Positions 32,695 through 41,478 of a stretch of DNA of 64,000 bases are shown piece after piece (position 1 is the stretch's first letter; the number at the start of each line of letters is the position of its first letter). The translations under genes and the position numbers were made by a program. The stretch lies in NCBI RefSeq assembly GCF_001618865.1, contig NZ_CP015136.1:1337001-1401000 (forward strand), written 5' to 3'. The notes under the pieces were generated by a model, which was given only the letters and a program-made list of their open reading frames with translations, had not been told where the DNA came from and did no database searches. The DNA comes from Luteitalea pratensis (lineage in GTDB: Bacteria > Acidobacteriota > Vicinamibacteria > Vicinamibacterales > Vicinamibacteraceae).

Positions 32695-34227
32695 ATGAGC
32701 GACCCGAAGAAGACGGCGACGGTAGATCTGTCGAAAGGCGTGTCGGCCGCGGGACTCGTTGATGGCGGGATGATGCTCGGCCACGTGGGTGACCAGGATG
32801 TGGTGCTGGTTCGTTCAGGCGATGAGTTGTTTGCGGTCGGTGCAAACTGCACGCACTACCGCGGGCCGCTCGCTGAAGGACTCGTCGTCGGCGACACCAT
32901 CCGCTGTCCACTGCATCACGCGTGCTTCAGCCTGCGCACGGGCGAGGCGCTGCGCGCACCCGCGCTCGATCCGATTGCCTGCTGGCGCGTCGAGCGCGAG
33001 GGCGAACTGATTTTCGTTCGCGACAAGATGCAAGCGGTCGAGCAAGCTTCTGCGATCCCGACGTCCACCCGCCCTTCCTCGATTGTCATCGTCGGAGGCG
33101 GTGCGGCGGGCGTCGCGGCTGCCGAGATGATCCGGCGTGAAGGCTACGACGGACCGCTCACCATGATCAGCGCCGATGCGGATCCGCCGGTCGACCGTCC
33201 CAATCTTTCGAAGGATTACCTTGCGGGAGATGCGCAGGACGATTGGATTCCGCTCTGGCCCGCCGAGTTCTATGCCGGGAAGCGCATCGAGATGGTCCTC
33301 GGGCGCCAGGTGGCCTCCATCGATTCGGCGCGACGAACCATCCGGCTCGACGATGGTTCGGAGCGTTCGTTTGGCGCGCTCCTCCTTGCCACCGGCGCCG
33401 ATCCCGTGCGGTTGCCGATTCCAGGCGCCACGAGTGATCGGGTGATGTACTTGCGCTCGTTCGCCGACAGCCGCGCGATTGTCGAGCGTACGAAGAACGC
33501 CAGGCATGTCGTGATCGCCGGCGCGAGCTTCATCGGCCTCGAGGTAGCGGCGTCGCTGCGTGCGCGCGGGATCGACGTCGACGTGGTCGCGCCCGAGAGC
33601 ATGCCACTCGAGCGCGTCATGGGCGTCGAGGTCGGCCGGTTCGTGCGATCGCTGCACGAGGCTCAGGGCGTCACGTTTCACCTCGGGCAGACCGTCAAGG
33701 CGGTCGATGGACGCTCGGTCACCCTCAGCGATGGGACGACGCTCGATGCGGATTTCGTGGTGATGGGCGTCGGCGTTCGGCCGGCGACGGCGCTCGCCGA
33801 GCAGGCCGGCATCGCGGTAGACCGCGGTATCACGGTGAATGAATACCTGGAAACGAATGCCGCCGGTATTTTCGCCGCCGGGGATGTGGCCCGGTGGCCC
33901 GACCCGCACACAGGCCAGCGCATTCGCGTCGAGCACTGGGTCGTCGCCGAGCGCATGGGGCAGGTCGCCGCGCGCAACATGCTGGGCGCCCGCGAACGGT
34001 TCGACGTGGTGCCGTTCTTCTGGAGCCAGCACTACGACGCGTCGATCAAGTACGTTGGCCACGCGGAAGCATGGGACGCGGTGCAGATCAGTGGTTCGCT
34101 CGAGTCCCTCGATTGTTCCGTGGCTTACAAGCGCGGCGACCGGACGCTGGCGGTGGCCACGATCGGGCGCGACGCGGAGAGCCTGGAATCCGAGGTGCGC
34201 ATGGAGCGGACGACGTCCGAAGGGTAA
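32695..34227 (+). CDS. Rieske-FAD pyridine nucleotide-disulfide oxidoreductase (AIF-like)
   Basis: This 510-residue protein has an N-terminal Rieske 2Fe-2S domain with CTHYRGPL (about 52) and CPLHHACF (about 71), the Cys-His/Cys-His ligand set. The C-terminal FAD/NAD domain has IVIVGGGAAGVAAAEMIRRE, the NAD motif HVVIAGASFIGLEVAASLRA, and GIFAAGDVARWPDPHTGQ. The order matches apoptosis-inducing-factor-like reductases that pass electrons from NAD(P)H to oxygenase or redox partners. TAGATT lies seven bases before the ATG, so a leaderless message is likely. It has no operon partner. Confidence 0.93.
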   Translation: MSDPKKTATVDLSKGVSAAGLVDGGMMLGHVGDQDVVLVRSGDELFAVGANCTHYRGPLAEGLVVGDTIRCPLHHACFSLRTGEALRAPALDPIACWRVEREGELIFVRDKMQAVEQASAIPTSTRPSSIVIVGGGAAGVAAAEMIRREGYDGPLTMISADADPPVDRPNLSKDYLAGDAQDDWIPLWPAEFYAGKRIEMVLGRQVASIDSARRTIRLDDGSERSFGALLLATGADPVRLPIPGATSDRVMYLRSFADSRAIVERTKNARHVVIAGASFIGLEVAASLRARGIDVDVVAPESMPLERVMGVEVGRFVRSLHEAQGVTFHLGQTVKAVDGRSVTLSDGTTLDADFVVMGVGVRPATALAEQAGIAVDRGITVNEYLETNAAGIFAAGDVARWPDPHTGQRIRVEHWVVAERMGQVAARNMLGARERFDVVPFFWSQHYDASIKYVGHAEAWDAVQISGSLESLDCSVAYKRGDRTLAVATIGRDAESLESEVRMERTTSEG

Positions 34228-34291
34228 CTCTTTGGGAGCGTGGGCAACCGGCCTGTTCGCGGAGGGCCGACGCGAGCGCGGCGGACGATCG

Positions 34292-35581
34292 TCAGTTCGA
34301 TGCCGATGCGGAGCCGCGGAGCACGTCCTGCACGGCAGCGCTTCCCCCGATGGCATCAGGGCGCCGGGCACCAGCGCGAATCAATGTCGCGACAGTGGCG
34401 CCGTAGTCACCTGTCCGGCAGTACCACCCGTGCTGGGACCCATGGACTGCCCATCCGAGCGGCGTGCCATGGAAATCAGCATCGGTGGCCTCGAGTGGCG
34501 GATTGAACCGCAGGATTGTCTCCGCCATCTCGGCGTTGCCGTGAAACGCGGCCCAGTGCAGCGGCGTCGCGTAATGCTGGCCTTTCGCGGCCACGGGCCA
34601 GCCGCATTCCAGCATGAGTCGCACGACGGCGGCCTGGTTGTTCCGGGCGGCGTGCGCCACCTCCCGACGGTCATCTTCTGAAAGGCGCTCGACAAGGCCC
34701 GGGTGCCCGCGCCGGATCGCGTGAAGCGCCGCCTCGTCAGCCGACCAGCATGCATCGACGAGCCTGGCGTCCACGGGCGAGCGCTCCAGCAGCAGTGTCA
34801 GCACGTCCTGGTGGCCGAACGTCCTGGCAACGTGATGTGCCGACACATGGAAGCCCAGCGTCCATTGGTAGATGGTTCCACCAGCTCGTGGATTGACCAT
34901 CGGAAACCAGTCGCTGTTGACGCGCATCCGGATACAGCCAGGGTCGGCGTCGAGGTGGCGTCGTCCGAGATCGAGGTCGCCGAGCGCGCTCGCCATGAGG
35001 AGATCCGTGCGACAGCCCCGCGTGACCAGGTAGTGGGCCACGTCCTGCCGCTCCTTGAGCATGTACTGAACTGGGGTGGACTCGTGATCGACGTCACGCG
35101 CGTTGATGTCAGCGCCGGACTCGAGGAGATACCGGGCCGCCTCCGGCGTGCCGGCAAAGTGGAGCGGCGTCTGACCGTCTCCGCCTCGGGCATGCACGAC
35201 AGATGGATCCAAGGACACCAGCTCACGCAGGCGATCGAGCATGCCGAGCCGCGCCGCTGCATGCGCGTCGACGATCGCTCCTCGTTCGATCGCATAGGCC
35301 GCAAGGTCTGGTTCCGCCGAGTCCAGCAACCCGAAGCCACCCGCCCACCAGCGACTCCTGGCATTGATGTCCGCACCGGCATCGACCAGGACGTCCAGCA
35401 TTTCGCGGCTGCGGATGTTGACGATGGCTGGGGAGTCGAAGGGGCCGATCGGCTGGTTGATCAGCGCCTTCATCTGCGGATGACGATGCAGGATCGCGCG
35501 GACCCCGGCGGCGTCATCGGACGCAAACGCGGTCTTCACTTCCTCGACAAGTGTGGCGGTGTCTGGTCCAGGCGCGTCCAT
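34292..35581 (-). CDS. Ankyrin-repeat protein
   Basis: This 429-residue protein has about eight to ten ankyrin units. Clear ones are MLDVLVDAGADINARSR, DGQTPLHFAGTPEAARYLLE, SGADINARDVDHESTPVQYM and YATPLHWAAFHGNAEMAETI. No signal peptide is seen, so it should be cytoplasmic. GGAG precedes the ATG at 35581, 38 bases after the amidohydrolase-ankyrin gene, and the two are probably co-transcribed. Ankyrin repeats mediate protein contact; the partner is unknown. Confidence 0.88.
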   Translation of the reverse strand: MDAPGPDTATLVEEVKTAFASDDAAGVRAILHRHPQMKALINQPIGPFDSPAIVNIRSREMLDVLVDAGADINARSRWWAGGFGLLDSAEPDLAAYAIERGAIVDAHAAARLGMLDRLRELVSLDPSVVHARGGDGQTPLHFAGTPEAARYLLESGADINARDVDHESTPVQYMLKERQDVAHYLVTRGCRTDLLMASALGDLDLGRRHLDADPGCIRMRVNSDWFPMVNPRAGGTIYQWTLGFHVSAHHVARTFGHQDVLTLLLERSPVDARLVDACWSADEAALHAIRRGHPGLVERLSEDDRREVAHAARNNQAAVVRLMLECGWPVAAKGQHYATPLHWAAFHGNAEMAETILRFNPPLEATDADFHGTPLGWAVHGSQHGWYCRTGDYGATVATLIRAGARRPDAIGGSAAVQDVLRGSASASN

Positions 35582-35619
35582 TGCTTGCTCCGTGTGCCGC
35601 GCGTCGCAAGTGCCGCCCG

Positions 35620-37656
35620 TCACTGGGCGCCAGCTGCGACAAGCTCGTTCTCGATCGTCCGGAAACCGCGGCTACGCGCATGCCCGAGCGGTGTCACGCC
35701 ATCGCGGTCGGCCAGGCTCACGCGCGCCCCGGCCTTCACCAGCAACTGCACGATCCGCGCGTGCGACACGCCGCCGTCACCGAGGATGACGGCCTCGAGC
35801 AGGGCCGTCCACCCCAGGTTGTTGACATGGTCGACGTCGACACCCGCGTCGATGAGCGTGCGCACCGTGTCGACATGACCCCGCTCCGCCGCCGGAATGA
35901 GCGCGGTGCCGCCGTAGCGGTTCGTGCTCTTCAGGTCGGCCCCGTGTTCGAGGGTCATCTTCAGGATCTCGAGGTGGCCGCTCGCGCCCGCATAGAGATA
36001 CGCGCTGTCGTGGATGTCGTCCTTGGCATTGACGTCGGCGCCCGCCTCGATCAGTGCCCTGGCCGCGCCGACCGTGTTGGCGTGCGTGGCGACAAGAAGC
36101 GCCGTCCGTCCGCGTTCGTCGCGCGCGTCAATCGCGGCTCCCGTGGCGAGCAGGTTCCTGATCGCGGCCACGTCGTTGCTGGCCGCTGCGGCGTGCAGCG
36201 TCATCGTGTTCATGTTGCTCCCGGCTCCATTCCATGCCGCAACCTTGTCGCGCGTGTCGGCCAGCATGCGATCGAGGGCGGCGCGATCGTGAACCGTCCC
36301 ACGCAGCATCACGGCGCGGATCGTTCGAGTGGCGGTGATGTCGTCCAGTGGATTGCGGTCGAGCAGCACCATGTCGGCGGCGCGGCCCACGCTGATCGCG
36401 CCATACGTGTCGAGCCGGCCGAACCACGCCGGGCCCGAGCGGGTCGCTGACGACAGGGCTTGCGCAGGCGTCAGCCCGTTCTGCACGTAGAGCGCGAGTT
36501 CGTCGTGCAGTCCGGCCCCGGGGTAGTTGAACGAGTTCAGGAAGCCGGCATCAGTGCCGGCCAGGATTGTCACCCCCGCCTGCTGGAGCAAGGGCAGCAC
36601 CGCCGCCACTCGACCGTAATGCGCGTGCCTCTGGGCAATCGCTGCCTCGTCAGCCTGGGCGGCGCGTTGCACGCGCCCCTCGTAGGTCTTGCGTAATCCG
36701 GGACCGATGTAGGCCAGGTACGCGTCGCGCTGATGCGAGTCCTGGTCGAGAAACGCGATGATGCGGCTCCCGTTGAGCGTCGGCGAGACCGAGACGGTCT
36801 TCTCGGCGAGGTAGCGGTAGGCCTTCATCGCTGTCGCGCGATCGAACCCGGCGTCGAGGCGCCGGTTCGCCTCAGCGCGGTCGATGCGACCCGCCGCGAA
36901 ATCCGCGGCGATCGCCGCCTCGTCCTTCACGCCAGCCTTGAAGGCGTAGTCGAGGTGCTCGATCGAACTGATGCCGGCGTCAACCGCTTCGCGCACCGTC
37001 AGCGCCATCGGGATGTGGCCGGATGCCTTCAGGCCTGCGGCACGTGCCTTGCGCACAGCGTAGGGGAACAGCTCGGGCTTCAACGTGCTGTCAGTGATCT
37101 TCACGAAGTCGACGTCGAGCCCACGGAGCGTGATCATCGCCTTGTCGATGTCGGCTTCCGATCCCGTTTCCAGCGTGCCCTTCCACACCGGCGCGATCCC
37201 CTCGATCTTGGGACCGGAGCTCAACAGCGTCGGGCCGAACAGCGTGCCGTCGGCGATCTCGCGCCGCCAGGCCAGCACCTGTTGTGGAAGGTCGCCAGAC
37301 GCGTCGCGCACGGTCGTGATGCCGTGTGCGACGTAGAGAGGAAGCAGGGCCTTGTTCTCTTCGATGAGGTCGGCGCCGCCTCCGAAGTGCATATGCATGT
37401 CCCACAGGCCGGGGATGAGGTACTGGCCGCTGGCATCGATCGTCTGCGTCGCGCGCCACGCGGACGCGACGGTGGCGTCGCCGCCGGTCGCGACGATCCG
37501 GCTCCCGGATGTGGCCACCGCCTGATCGGCGATCGGTAGCCCATGCTCGACGTCCACGACCGTGACGTGCCGGATCAGCACATCCGCGTGGTCCTGGACG
37601 CCGGGCAGGAGCGCCAACGCCAGCAGCGCCGACAGGGCCAACAACCGTGACTTCAT
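35620..37656 (-). CDS. Exported amidohydrolase fused to ankyrin repeats
   Basis: This 678-residue protein has a signal peptide (KSRLLALSALLALALLPGVQ), an amidohydrolase barrel (about 25-480) and a C-terminal ankyrin domain (about 495-678). The hydrolase shows the metal motif LIPGLWDMHMHFGGG, GITTVRDASGD, SGHIPMALTVREA, IEHLDYAF and ILAGTDAGFLNSF. The ankyrin part contains HAAAASNDVAAIRNLLATGA, GADVNAKDDIHDSAYLYAGA and RDGVTPLGHARSRGF. Fusion of these two is unusual; an alternative is a lost stop between adjacent genes. It is coupled to a second ankyrin gene. The substrate is unknown. Confidence 0.87.
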   Translation of the reverse strand: MKSRLLALSALLALALLPGVQDHADVLIRHVTVVDVEHGLPIADQAVATSGSRIVATGGDATVASAWRATQTIDASGQYLIPGLWDMHMHFGGGADLIEENKALLPLYVAHGITTVRDASGDLPQQVLAWRREIADGTLFGPTLLSSGPKIEGIAPVWKGTLETGSEADIDKAMITLRGLDVDFVKITDSTLKPELFPYAVRKARAAGLKASGHIPMALTVREAVDAGISSIEHLDYAFKAGVKDEAAIAADFAAGRIDRAEANRRLDAGFDRATAMKAYRYLAEKTVSVSPTLNGSRIIAFLDQDSHQRDAYLAYIGPGLRKTYEGRVQRAAQADEAAIAQRHAHYGRVAAVLPLLQQAGVTILAGTDAGFLNSFNYPGAGLHDELALYVQNGLTPAQALSSATRSGPAWFGRLDTYGAISVGRAADMVLLDRNPLDDITATRTIRAVMLRGTVHDRAALDRMLADTRDKVAAWNGAGSNMNTMTLHAAAASNDVAAIRNLLATGAAIDARDERGRTALLVATHANTVGAARALIEAGADVNAKDDIHDSAYLYAGASGHLEILKMTLEHGADLKSTNRYGGTALIPAAERGHVDTVRTLIDAGVDVDHVNNLGWTALLEAVILGDGGVSHARIVQLLVKAGARVSLADRDGVTPLGHARSRGFRTIENELVAAGAQ

Positions 37657-37839
37657 GACGATGTCGACCAAGTGTGCGGGCGTTGGTCGTCTGCCGGCAA
37701 GACGTCCGGCGCCACCACCTCAGGCGACGACATCGATCTGGCCGAGGTGGCCAGGGAACAGGCGGGCAAGCGCGCCACACGGCCGGGCCACCTGTACGGA
37801 CGGCGCGGCGCGACCGTTATCCCATGTGAGGAGCGTGTA

Positions 37840-38874
37840 ATGGCCATTCTCTACGGTGTGCTGCGCGGGCGTCCGGATCGGTTCAAGCGCGAGGACAACG
37901 CGTCCACCCCGCACCTGCAGATTCGGGTACTCGAGGATGGCGGGCAGCCGTGGCGAATCGCGGTGAACGTCCAGTCCAACACCGGCTCGCACGTCGCGTT
38001 CTGGGTGGTCGACCCGCTTGTCGGCCATCCGGTGCTGGCGTCGTTGGAGGGCCGATCGCAGGGGTTCACGACGCTTGCGGCCAATGCCGGCGGGGCGCTC
38101 GACTACGTCAAGGCGCCGCTGTTCGATCTCGCGCTCGGCCGCGTATTGCCGCCGACCGGCGCCGCGAGCGCCGACGATCTCCAGGACCTGCTGTCGTTGT
38201 TCCTGGAGCAGTGCAAGGCCGCCGGCGGCGAGATCTTCGCGTTCGGGGCAAAGTTCGAGCAGAACCTGCACAAGCCGATCGACATGGAGTTTGGCAACAC
38301 CGACGGCCTGCACGGCATCCACGACATCCACATGAACCAGGGCAACGTCGGGCAGCACGCCGGTGACAATGGTGTCTTTCACGATGGCGGATTGATCCTC
38401 AAGTTCCCGGATCGCCTGATGGGACTGTTCCTCGCGTTCCAGAGTCAGCGGGTGCCGACCGACGCCGCTGGCAATGCGGCCACGGGTGCGCTCGCCATCG
38501 AGCAGATCCTCGGCGGCGGCGGGCCGACCTTGCCCCCGCCGCTGGTGTCGACGATCTACATCGAGCGCGCATTGATCAATCCGAGTGGCGCGGACCCGGG
38601 GCTCGAGACCGTGGTGCTGGGCAACCTCGCAGCCACGTCGCAGACGCTGAGCCACTGGCGCCTGCTCGACAAGAACGGCCGTGCCACGCCGATTGACGCG
38701 ACGCTCGCCCCCGGGGCGTCACTCATCGTCGCGCTCGACGGCAGGGGCGTGCAGCTCGGGAACAATGGTGGCAACCTGATCCTGCAGGACGACACCAACG
38801 CCCAGGTCGATGTCGTGACCTACACCGCCGAGGATGCGGGGTCCGACAACCGCTACGTGCGCTTCCGTCGGTGA
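37840..38874 (+). CDS. DUF2278 protein with lamin-tail-like C-terminus
   Basis: This 344-residue protein begins LYGVLRGRPDRFKREDN and shows PHLQIRVLEDGGQPWRIAVN, GLHGIHDIHMNQGN and DGGLILKFPDRLMGLFLAFQSQ, the DUF2278 pattern. Residues about 240-344 resemble a lamin-tail-like beta domain (IYIERALINPSGADPG, VVLGNLA, LLDKNGRATPID). GTGAGGAG lies six bases before the ATG. It has no signal peptide and no neighbour in the same direction. The function is unknown. Confidence 0.82.
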   Translation: MAILYGVLRGRPDRFKREDNASTPHLQIRVLEDGGQPWRIAVNVQSNTGSHVAFWVVDPLVGHPVLASLEGRSQGFTTLAANAGGALDYVKAPLFDLALGRVLPPTGAASADDLQDLLSLFLEQCKAAGGEIFAFGAKFEQNLHKPIDMEFGNTDGLHGIHDIHMNQGNVGQHAGDNGVFHDGGLILKFPDRLMGLFLAFQSQRVPTDAAGNAATGALAIEQILGGGGPTLPPPLVSTIYIERALINPSGADPGLETVVLGNLAATSQTLSHWRLLDKNGRATPIDATLAPGASLIVALDGRGVQLGNNGGNLILQDDTNAQVDVVTYTAEDAGSDNRYVRFRR

Positions 38875-39246
38875 CGCACACGGCGCCACCGGCGACCGAC
38901 GACCTGCGCCGACGACGCAGGTCGTCCTTCTTCGCGCCGATCTTCGCGTCGACGGCCTCCTTGACGGCCGTCCTGCGCGGCGCCGCGGGCCGCCGACGAG
39001 ACCGTCCCCTGTGTCATCTGCTTCCGTTCCCACTCTCTCGATCGCCGTCGACATCCCGGATTCGTACCCCAGGCGTTGCCAATTCATCGCCGCCCTCTCG
39101 CTTCGCTCAGCGTGCGCCTGCAACGTAAGGCGATGGTTACAGCCCTGCGCTGGCGAGTCGCAGGAGGCGCCAGGCGCAGTGCTAAGATCGCGGGCCTGCT
39201 GGCGCGCAGTCGCTCCCCTGGTGCACGCGTTTGGGAATGAATTCCG
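38875..39246. other. Intergenic stretch without a clear gene
   Basis: Only overlapping weak frames are present. TAAGAT at 39183-39188 could be a promoter element for the following barrel gene. Nothing else is recognised. Confidence 0.4.
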
Positions 39247-40308
39247 ATGCTCGACCACAAAGGCTCGACGAGGCAGCGGAGACTGTCTCTCCTGGCAGCC
39301 CTCGACGGAGGAAGAGCCGAAGGACGCCCCGGCGGGTCGATCGTCGCCCTGGTTGCTGGTGCCACTGGTCTCGTCGAGCCCGAAGCTGGCACGTCACTCG
39401 GGGCCATGGGTGCATACCTGCACAAGTTCGACCCTGTCAGCCGTGTTTCGCTGTTCGGGGTCTCGTACCAGTACACGTCGACGCACTCCACGATTGCCTC
39501 GGCGTTTGCCCGCGCCTCGTTCGGCGCCGACCACCATCGCCTCGCAGGCGTCGCCGTACTCGGATACATCAAGAACGACTACGACGATTACCTCGGGTCC
39601 GGGCAACCACTGAAGACCGCCGACGATCTGAGGGCGGCGGCGGGTCGATATCTCTACCGCGTGAAGGGCAACTGGTTGTTGGGCGCGCAGGGCGTCGCCA
39701 CCAATTACCAGGTCTTCGGCGAGTCGACGCAGGACAACCTTGTCCTCGAGACGCTGGGCCTGGTCGGGTACAAGTCGGTCGCCCTCGGGGCGGTCGTGAT
39801 GCACGACTCCCGCGACAATGAAGACATGCCTCGTCGCGGCTGGTTCCTGGACCTGGACAACCGCGCCTACCGTGAGGGTCTGGGTGGCGAGGAATCCTTC
39901 GATGCCTACCGCGCGGACCTCAGAATCATCTGGCCGCAGCGCGGTGGTCACCTGATGGCGTTCAGGCAGTACAACTGGCTGACGCAGGATGCGCCGTCGG
40001 TGGCGCAGGCGACGGTCGTGCTGCGCGGCTACAAGCAGGGCCAGTACCTGGCGCCGCACATGTCATCGGTCGAGGCAGAAGAGCGCCTGTCGCTCGGCTC
40101 GCGATGGACCTCGACGATGTTCGCCGGTCTGGCTGGCCTGTATGGCAACCGCGGTGCTACTTCGTCCAACCGCCAGTTCTACCCGAACTGGGGCGCGGGC
40201 CTGCAGTTGGTCATCAAGCCGGCCCAGCGCATGCTGGTGAATCTCGAGTACGCGCAAGGCGTCGAGGGCAATCGGGGCATCTACCTCAAGTTCGGCTACG
40301 GGTGGTGA
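39247..40308 (+). pseudogene. BamA/TamA-like outer-membrane barrel with frameshift
   Basis: From 39389 one frame reads GTSLGAMGAYLHKFDPVSRV, VSYQYTSTHSTIASAFARAS, FGADHHRLAGVAVLGYIKND and ends LVNLEYAQGVEGNRGIYLKFGYGW, a surface-antigen (D15/Omp85 C-terminal) barrel of about 300 residues. The expected segment before it is in another frame: DAPAGRSSPWLLVPLVSSSP then KL. Adding one G at about 39388 (CTGGCACG to CTGGGCACG) would join them. The signal peptide is also not in a single clean frame. The gene is either inactivated or affected by an assembly error. Confidence 0.65.
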
Positions 40309-40355
40309 TCGACGACTCCCGAATCCCCATCCCGGCTCCGTCGCTTGCACCGGAC

Positions 40356-40382
40356 GTAGCCGCCGGACTTCAGTCCGGCGGT
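40356..40382 (-). repeat. Dispersed GTAGCC palindrome
   Basis: GTAGC followed by arms CGCCGGACT/AGTCCGGCG. This is the same family as 18179-18241 in the opposite orientation. Confidence 0.8.
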
Positions 40383-40420
40383 CGTCGTCAGGACGTGGTA
40401 GGCACGGCGCTACCGGAAGC

Positions 40421-40448
40421 CGACTCCCGACTCCCGACTCCCGACTCC
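40421..40448. repeat. Tandem heptamer CGACTCC x4
   Basis: Four exact consecutive copies lie in the gap between the barrel gene and the VOC gene, directly before the next palindrome. Confidence 0.95.
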
Positions 40449-40473
40449 CGTCGAGCTGAGTATCGACGGCTAC
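40448..40473 (+). repeat. Dispersed palindrome with GGCTAC tail
   Basis: Imperfect arms CCGTCGAG and ATCGACGG followed by GGCTAC overlap; a third location of the 18179 family. Confidence 0.7.
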
Positions 40474-40565
40474 ATCCATTCGACTGCCATGTAGAGTCCT
40501 GGCGGTCGGCTCCGACTACACGATGAACGCCGCACATGGGCGGCAGCATCACGGGAGCTCAGACG

Positions 40566-41051
40566 ATGACAGGTACTCCGAAGATCGCGACGCACTTGTG
40601 GTTCAACGGCAATGCCGACGAGGCGGTTGCCTTCTACACCTCGCTCTTTGACGATGCGCGAATCACCAACGTCGTGCGATGGGGCGAGGGTGGTCCCGGT
40701 CCACAGGGCGCCGTCCTGAACATCGCCTTCGAGATGGCGGGCCAGTCGTTCATCGCGCTGAACGGCGGGCCAGCGTTCACGTTCACGCCGGCGATCTCGC
40801 TTGCCGTGTCGTGCGAAACGCAGGCGGAAGTGGACGCACTCTGGACCAGGCTCCTCGACGGTGGCGGCAAGCCCAACGCCTGCGGGTGGCTCGACGATCG
40901 CTTCGGGCTCTCCTGGCAGATCGTCCCGTCGGCACTGACCGAATTGATGAGCGATCCGGACCCGAAGGCGTCCGGACGCGTTGCCCGCGCCTTGATGGGC
41001 ATGCAGAAGATCGACATCGCCAGCCTGCAGCGCGCGTACCTGGCCGCCTGA
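40566..41051 (+). CDS. VOC-family (PhnB-like) protein
   Basis: This 161-residue protein has HLWFNGNADEAVAFYTSLFD at the start, SFIALNGGPAFTFTPAISLA and the terminal FGLSWQIVPSALTELM, typical of the PhnB/3-demethylubiquinone-methyltransferase-like VOC group. GGGAG precedes the ATG. It lies 22 bases before the YCII gene and next to an ECF sigma factor, where small VOC genes are often found. The activity is unknown. Confidence 0.9.
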   Translation: MTGTPKIATHLWFNGNADEAVAFYTSLFDDARITNVVRWGEGGPGPQGAVLNIAFEMAGQSFIALNGGPAFTFTPAISLAVSCETQAEVDALWTRLLDGGGKPNACGWLDDRFGLSWQIVPSALTELMSDPDPKASGRVARALMGMQKIDIASLQRAYLAA

Positions 41052-41073
41052 CGGCCACCTCGAGGAGACATCG

Positions 41074-41478
41074 ATGAAGTACATGCTGATGATGCACGTC
41101 GCCGGCGGCGGGTCGTACCAGATCGCAAGCTGGCCTGCGCCGGACATTGCGGCACACATCCGCTTCATGCGGGACTTTGCCGGCAAGCTGGCCGCTGCCG
41201 GGGAGCTTCTCGGAGCCGAGGGGCTCGGCGGGCCGGACGAGGCGAAGCTCGTACGAGCCGGCGCCGCCGGAGAGCCGATCACCGACGGCGTGTTCCCTGA
41301 ATCGAAGGAGTTCCTTGCCGGCTTCTGGCTGGTGGATGTCGACACACCCGAGCGCGCCTATGCGATCGCTGCAGAGGCTTCTGCCGCTCCGGGGCTTGGC
41401 GGCGCGCCGTTGAACCTCGCCATCGAAGTACGACAGGTGATGAGCGGTCCGCCGGCCGACTGGACGCCGGACACGTGA
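41074..41478 (+). CDS. YCII-related (DGPF) protein
   Basis: This 134-residue protein begins KYMLMMHVAGGG and contains FMRDFAGKLAAAGELLGAEG, TDGVFPESKEFLAGFWLVDV and EVRQVMSG. It belongs to the YCII/DGPF family that is regularly encoded with ECF42 sigma factors. Its stop overlaps the sigma gene start (GTGA), showing coupling. Its role in sigma control is not settled. Confidence 0.92.
   Translation: MKYMLMMHVAGGGSYQIASWPAPDIAAHIRFMRDFAGKLAAAGELLGAEGLGGPDEAKLVRAGAAGEPITDGVFPESKEFLAGFWLVDVDTPERAYAIAAEASAAPGLGGAPLNLAIEVRQVMSGPPADWTPDT

Noticed and set aside
34292-37656. Ankyrin effectors of a secretion system
   Set aside because: No secretion machinery or effector signal is seen; one has an ordinary signal peptide.
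38875-39246. Possible minus-strand gene in the gap after the DUF2278 gene
   Set aside because: Several short frames overlap with no ribosome site and no recognised motif.
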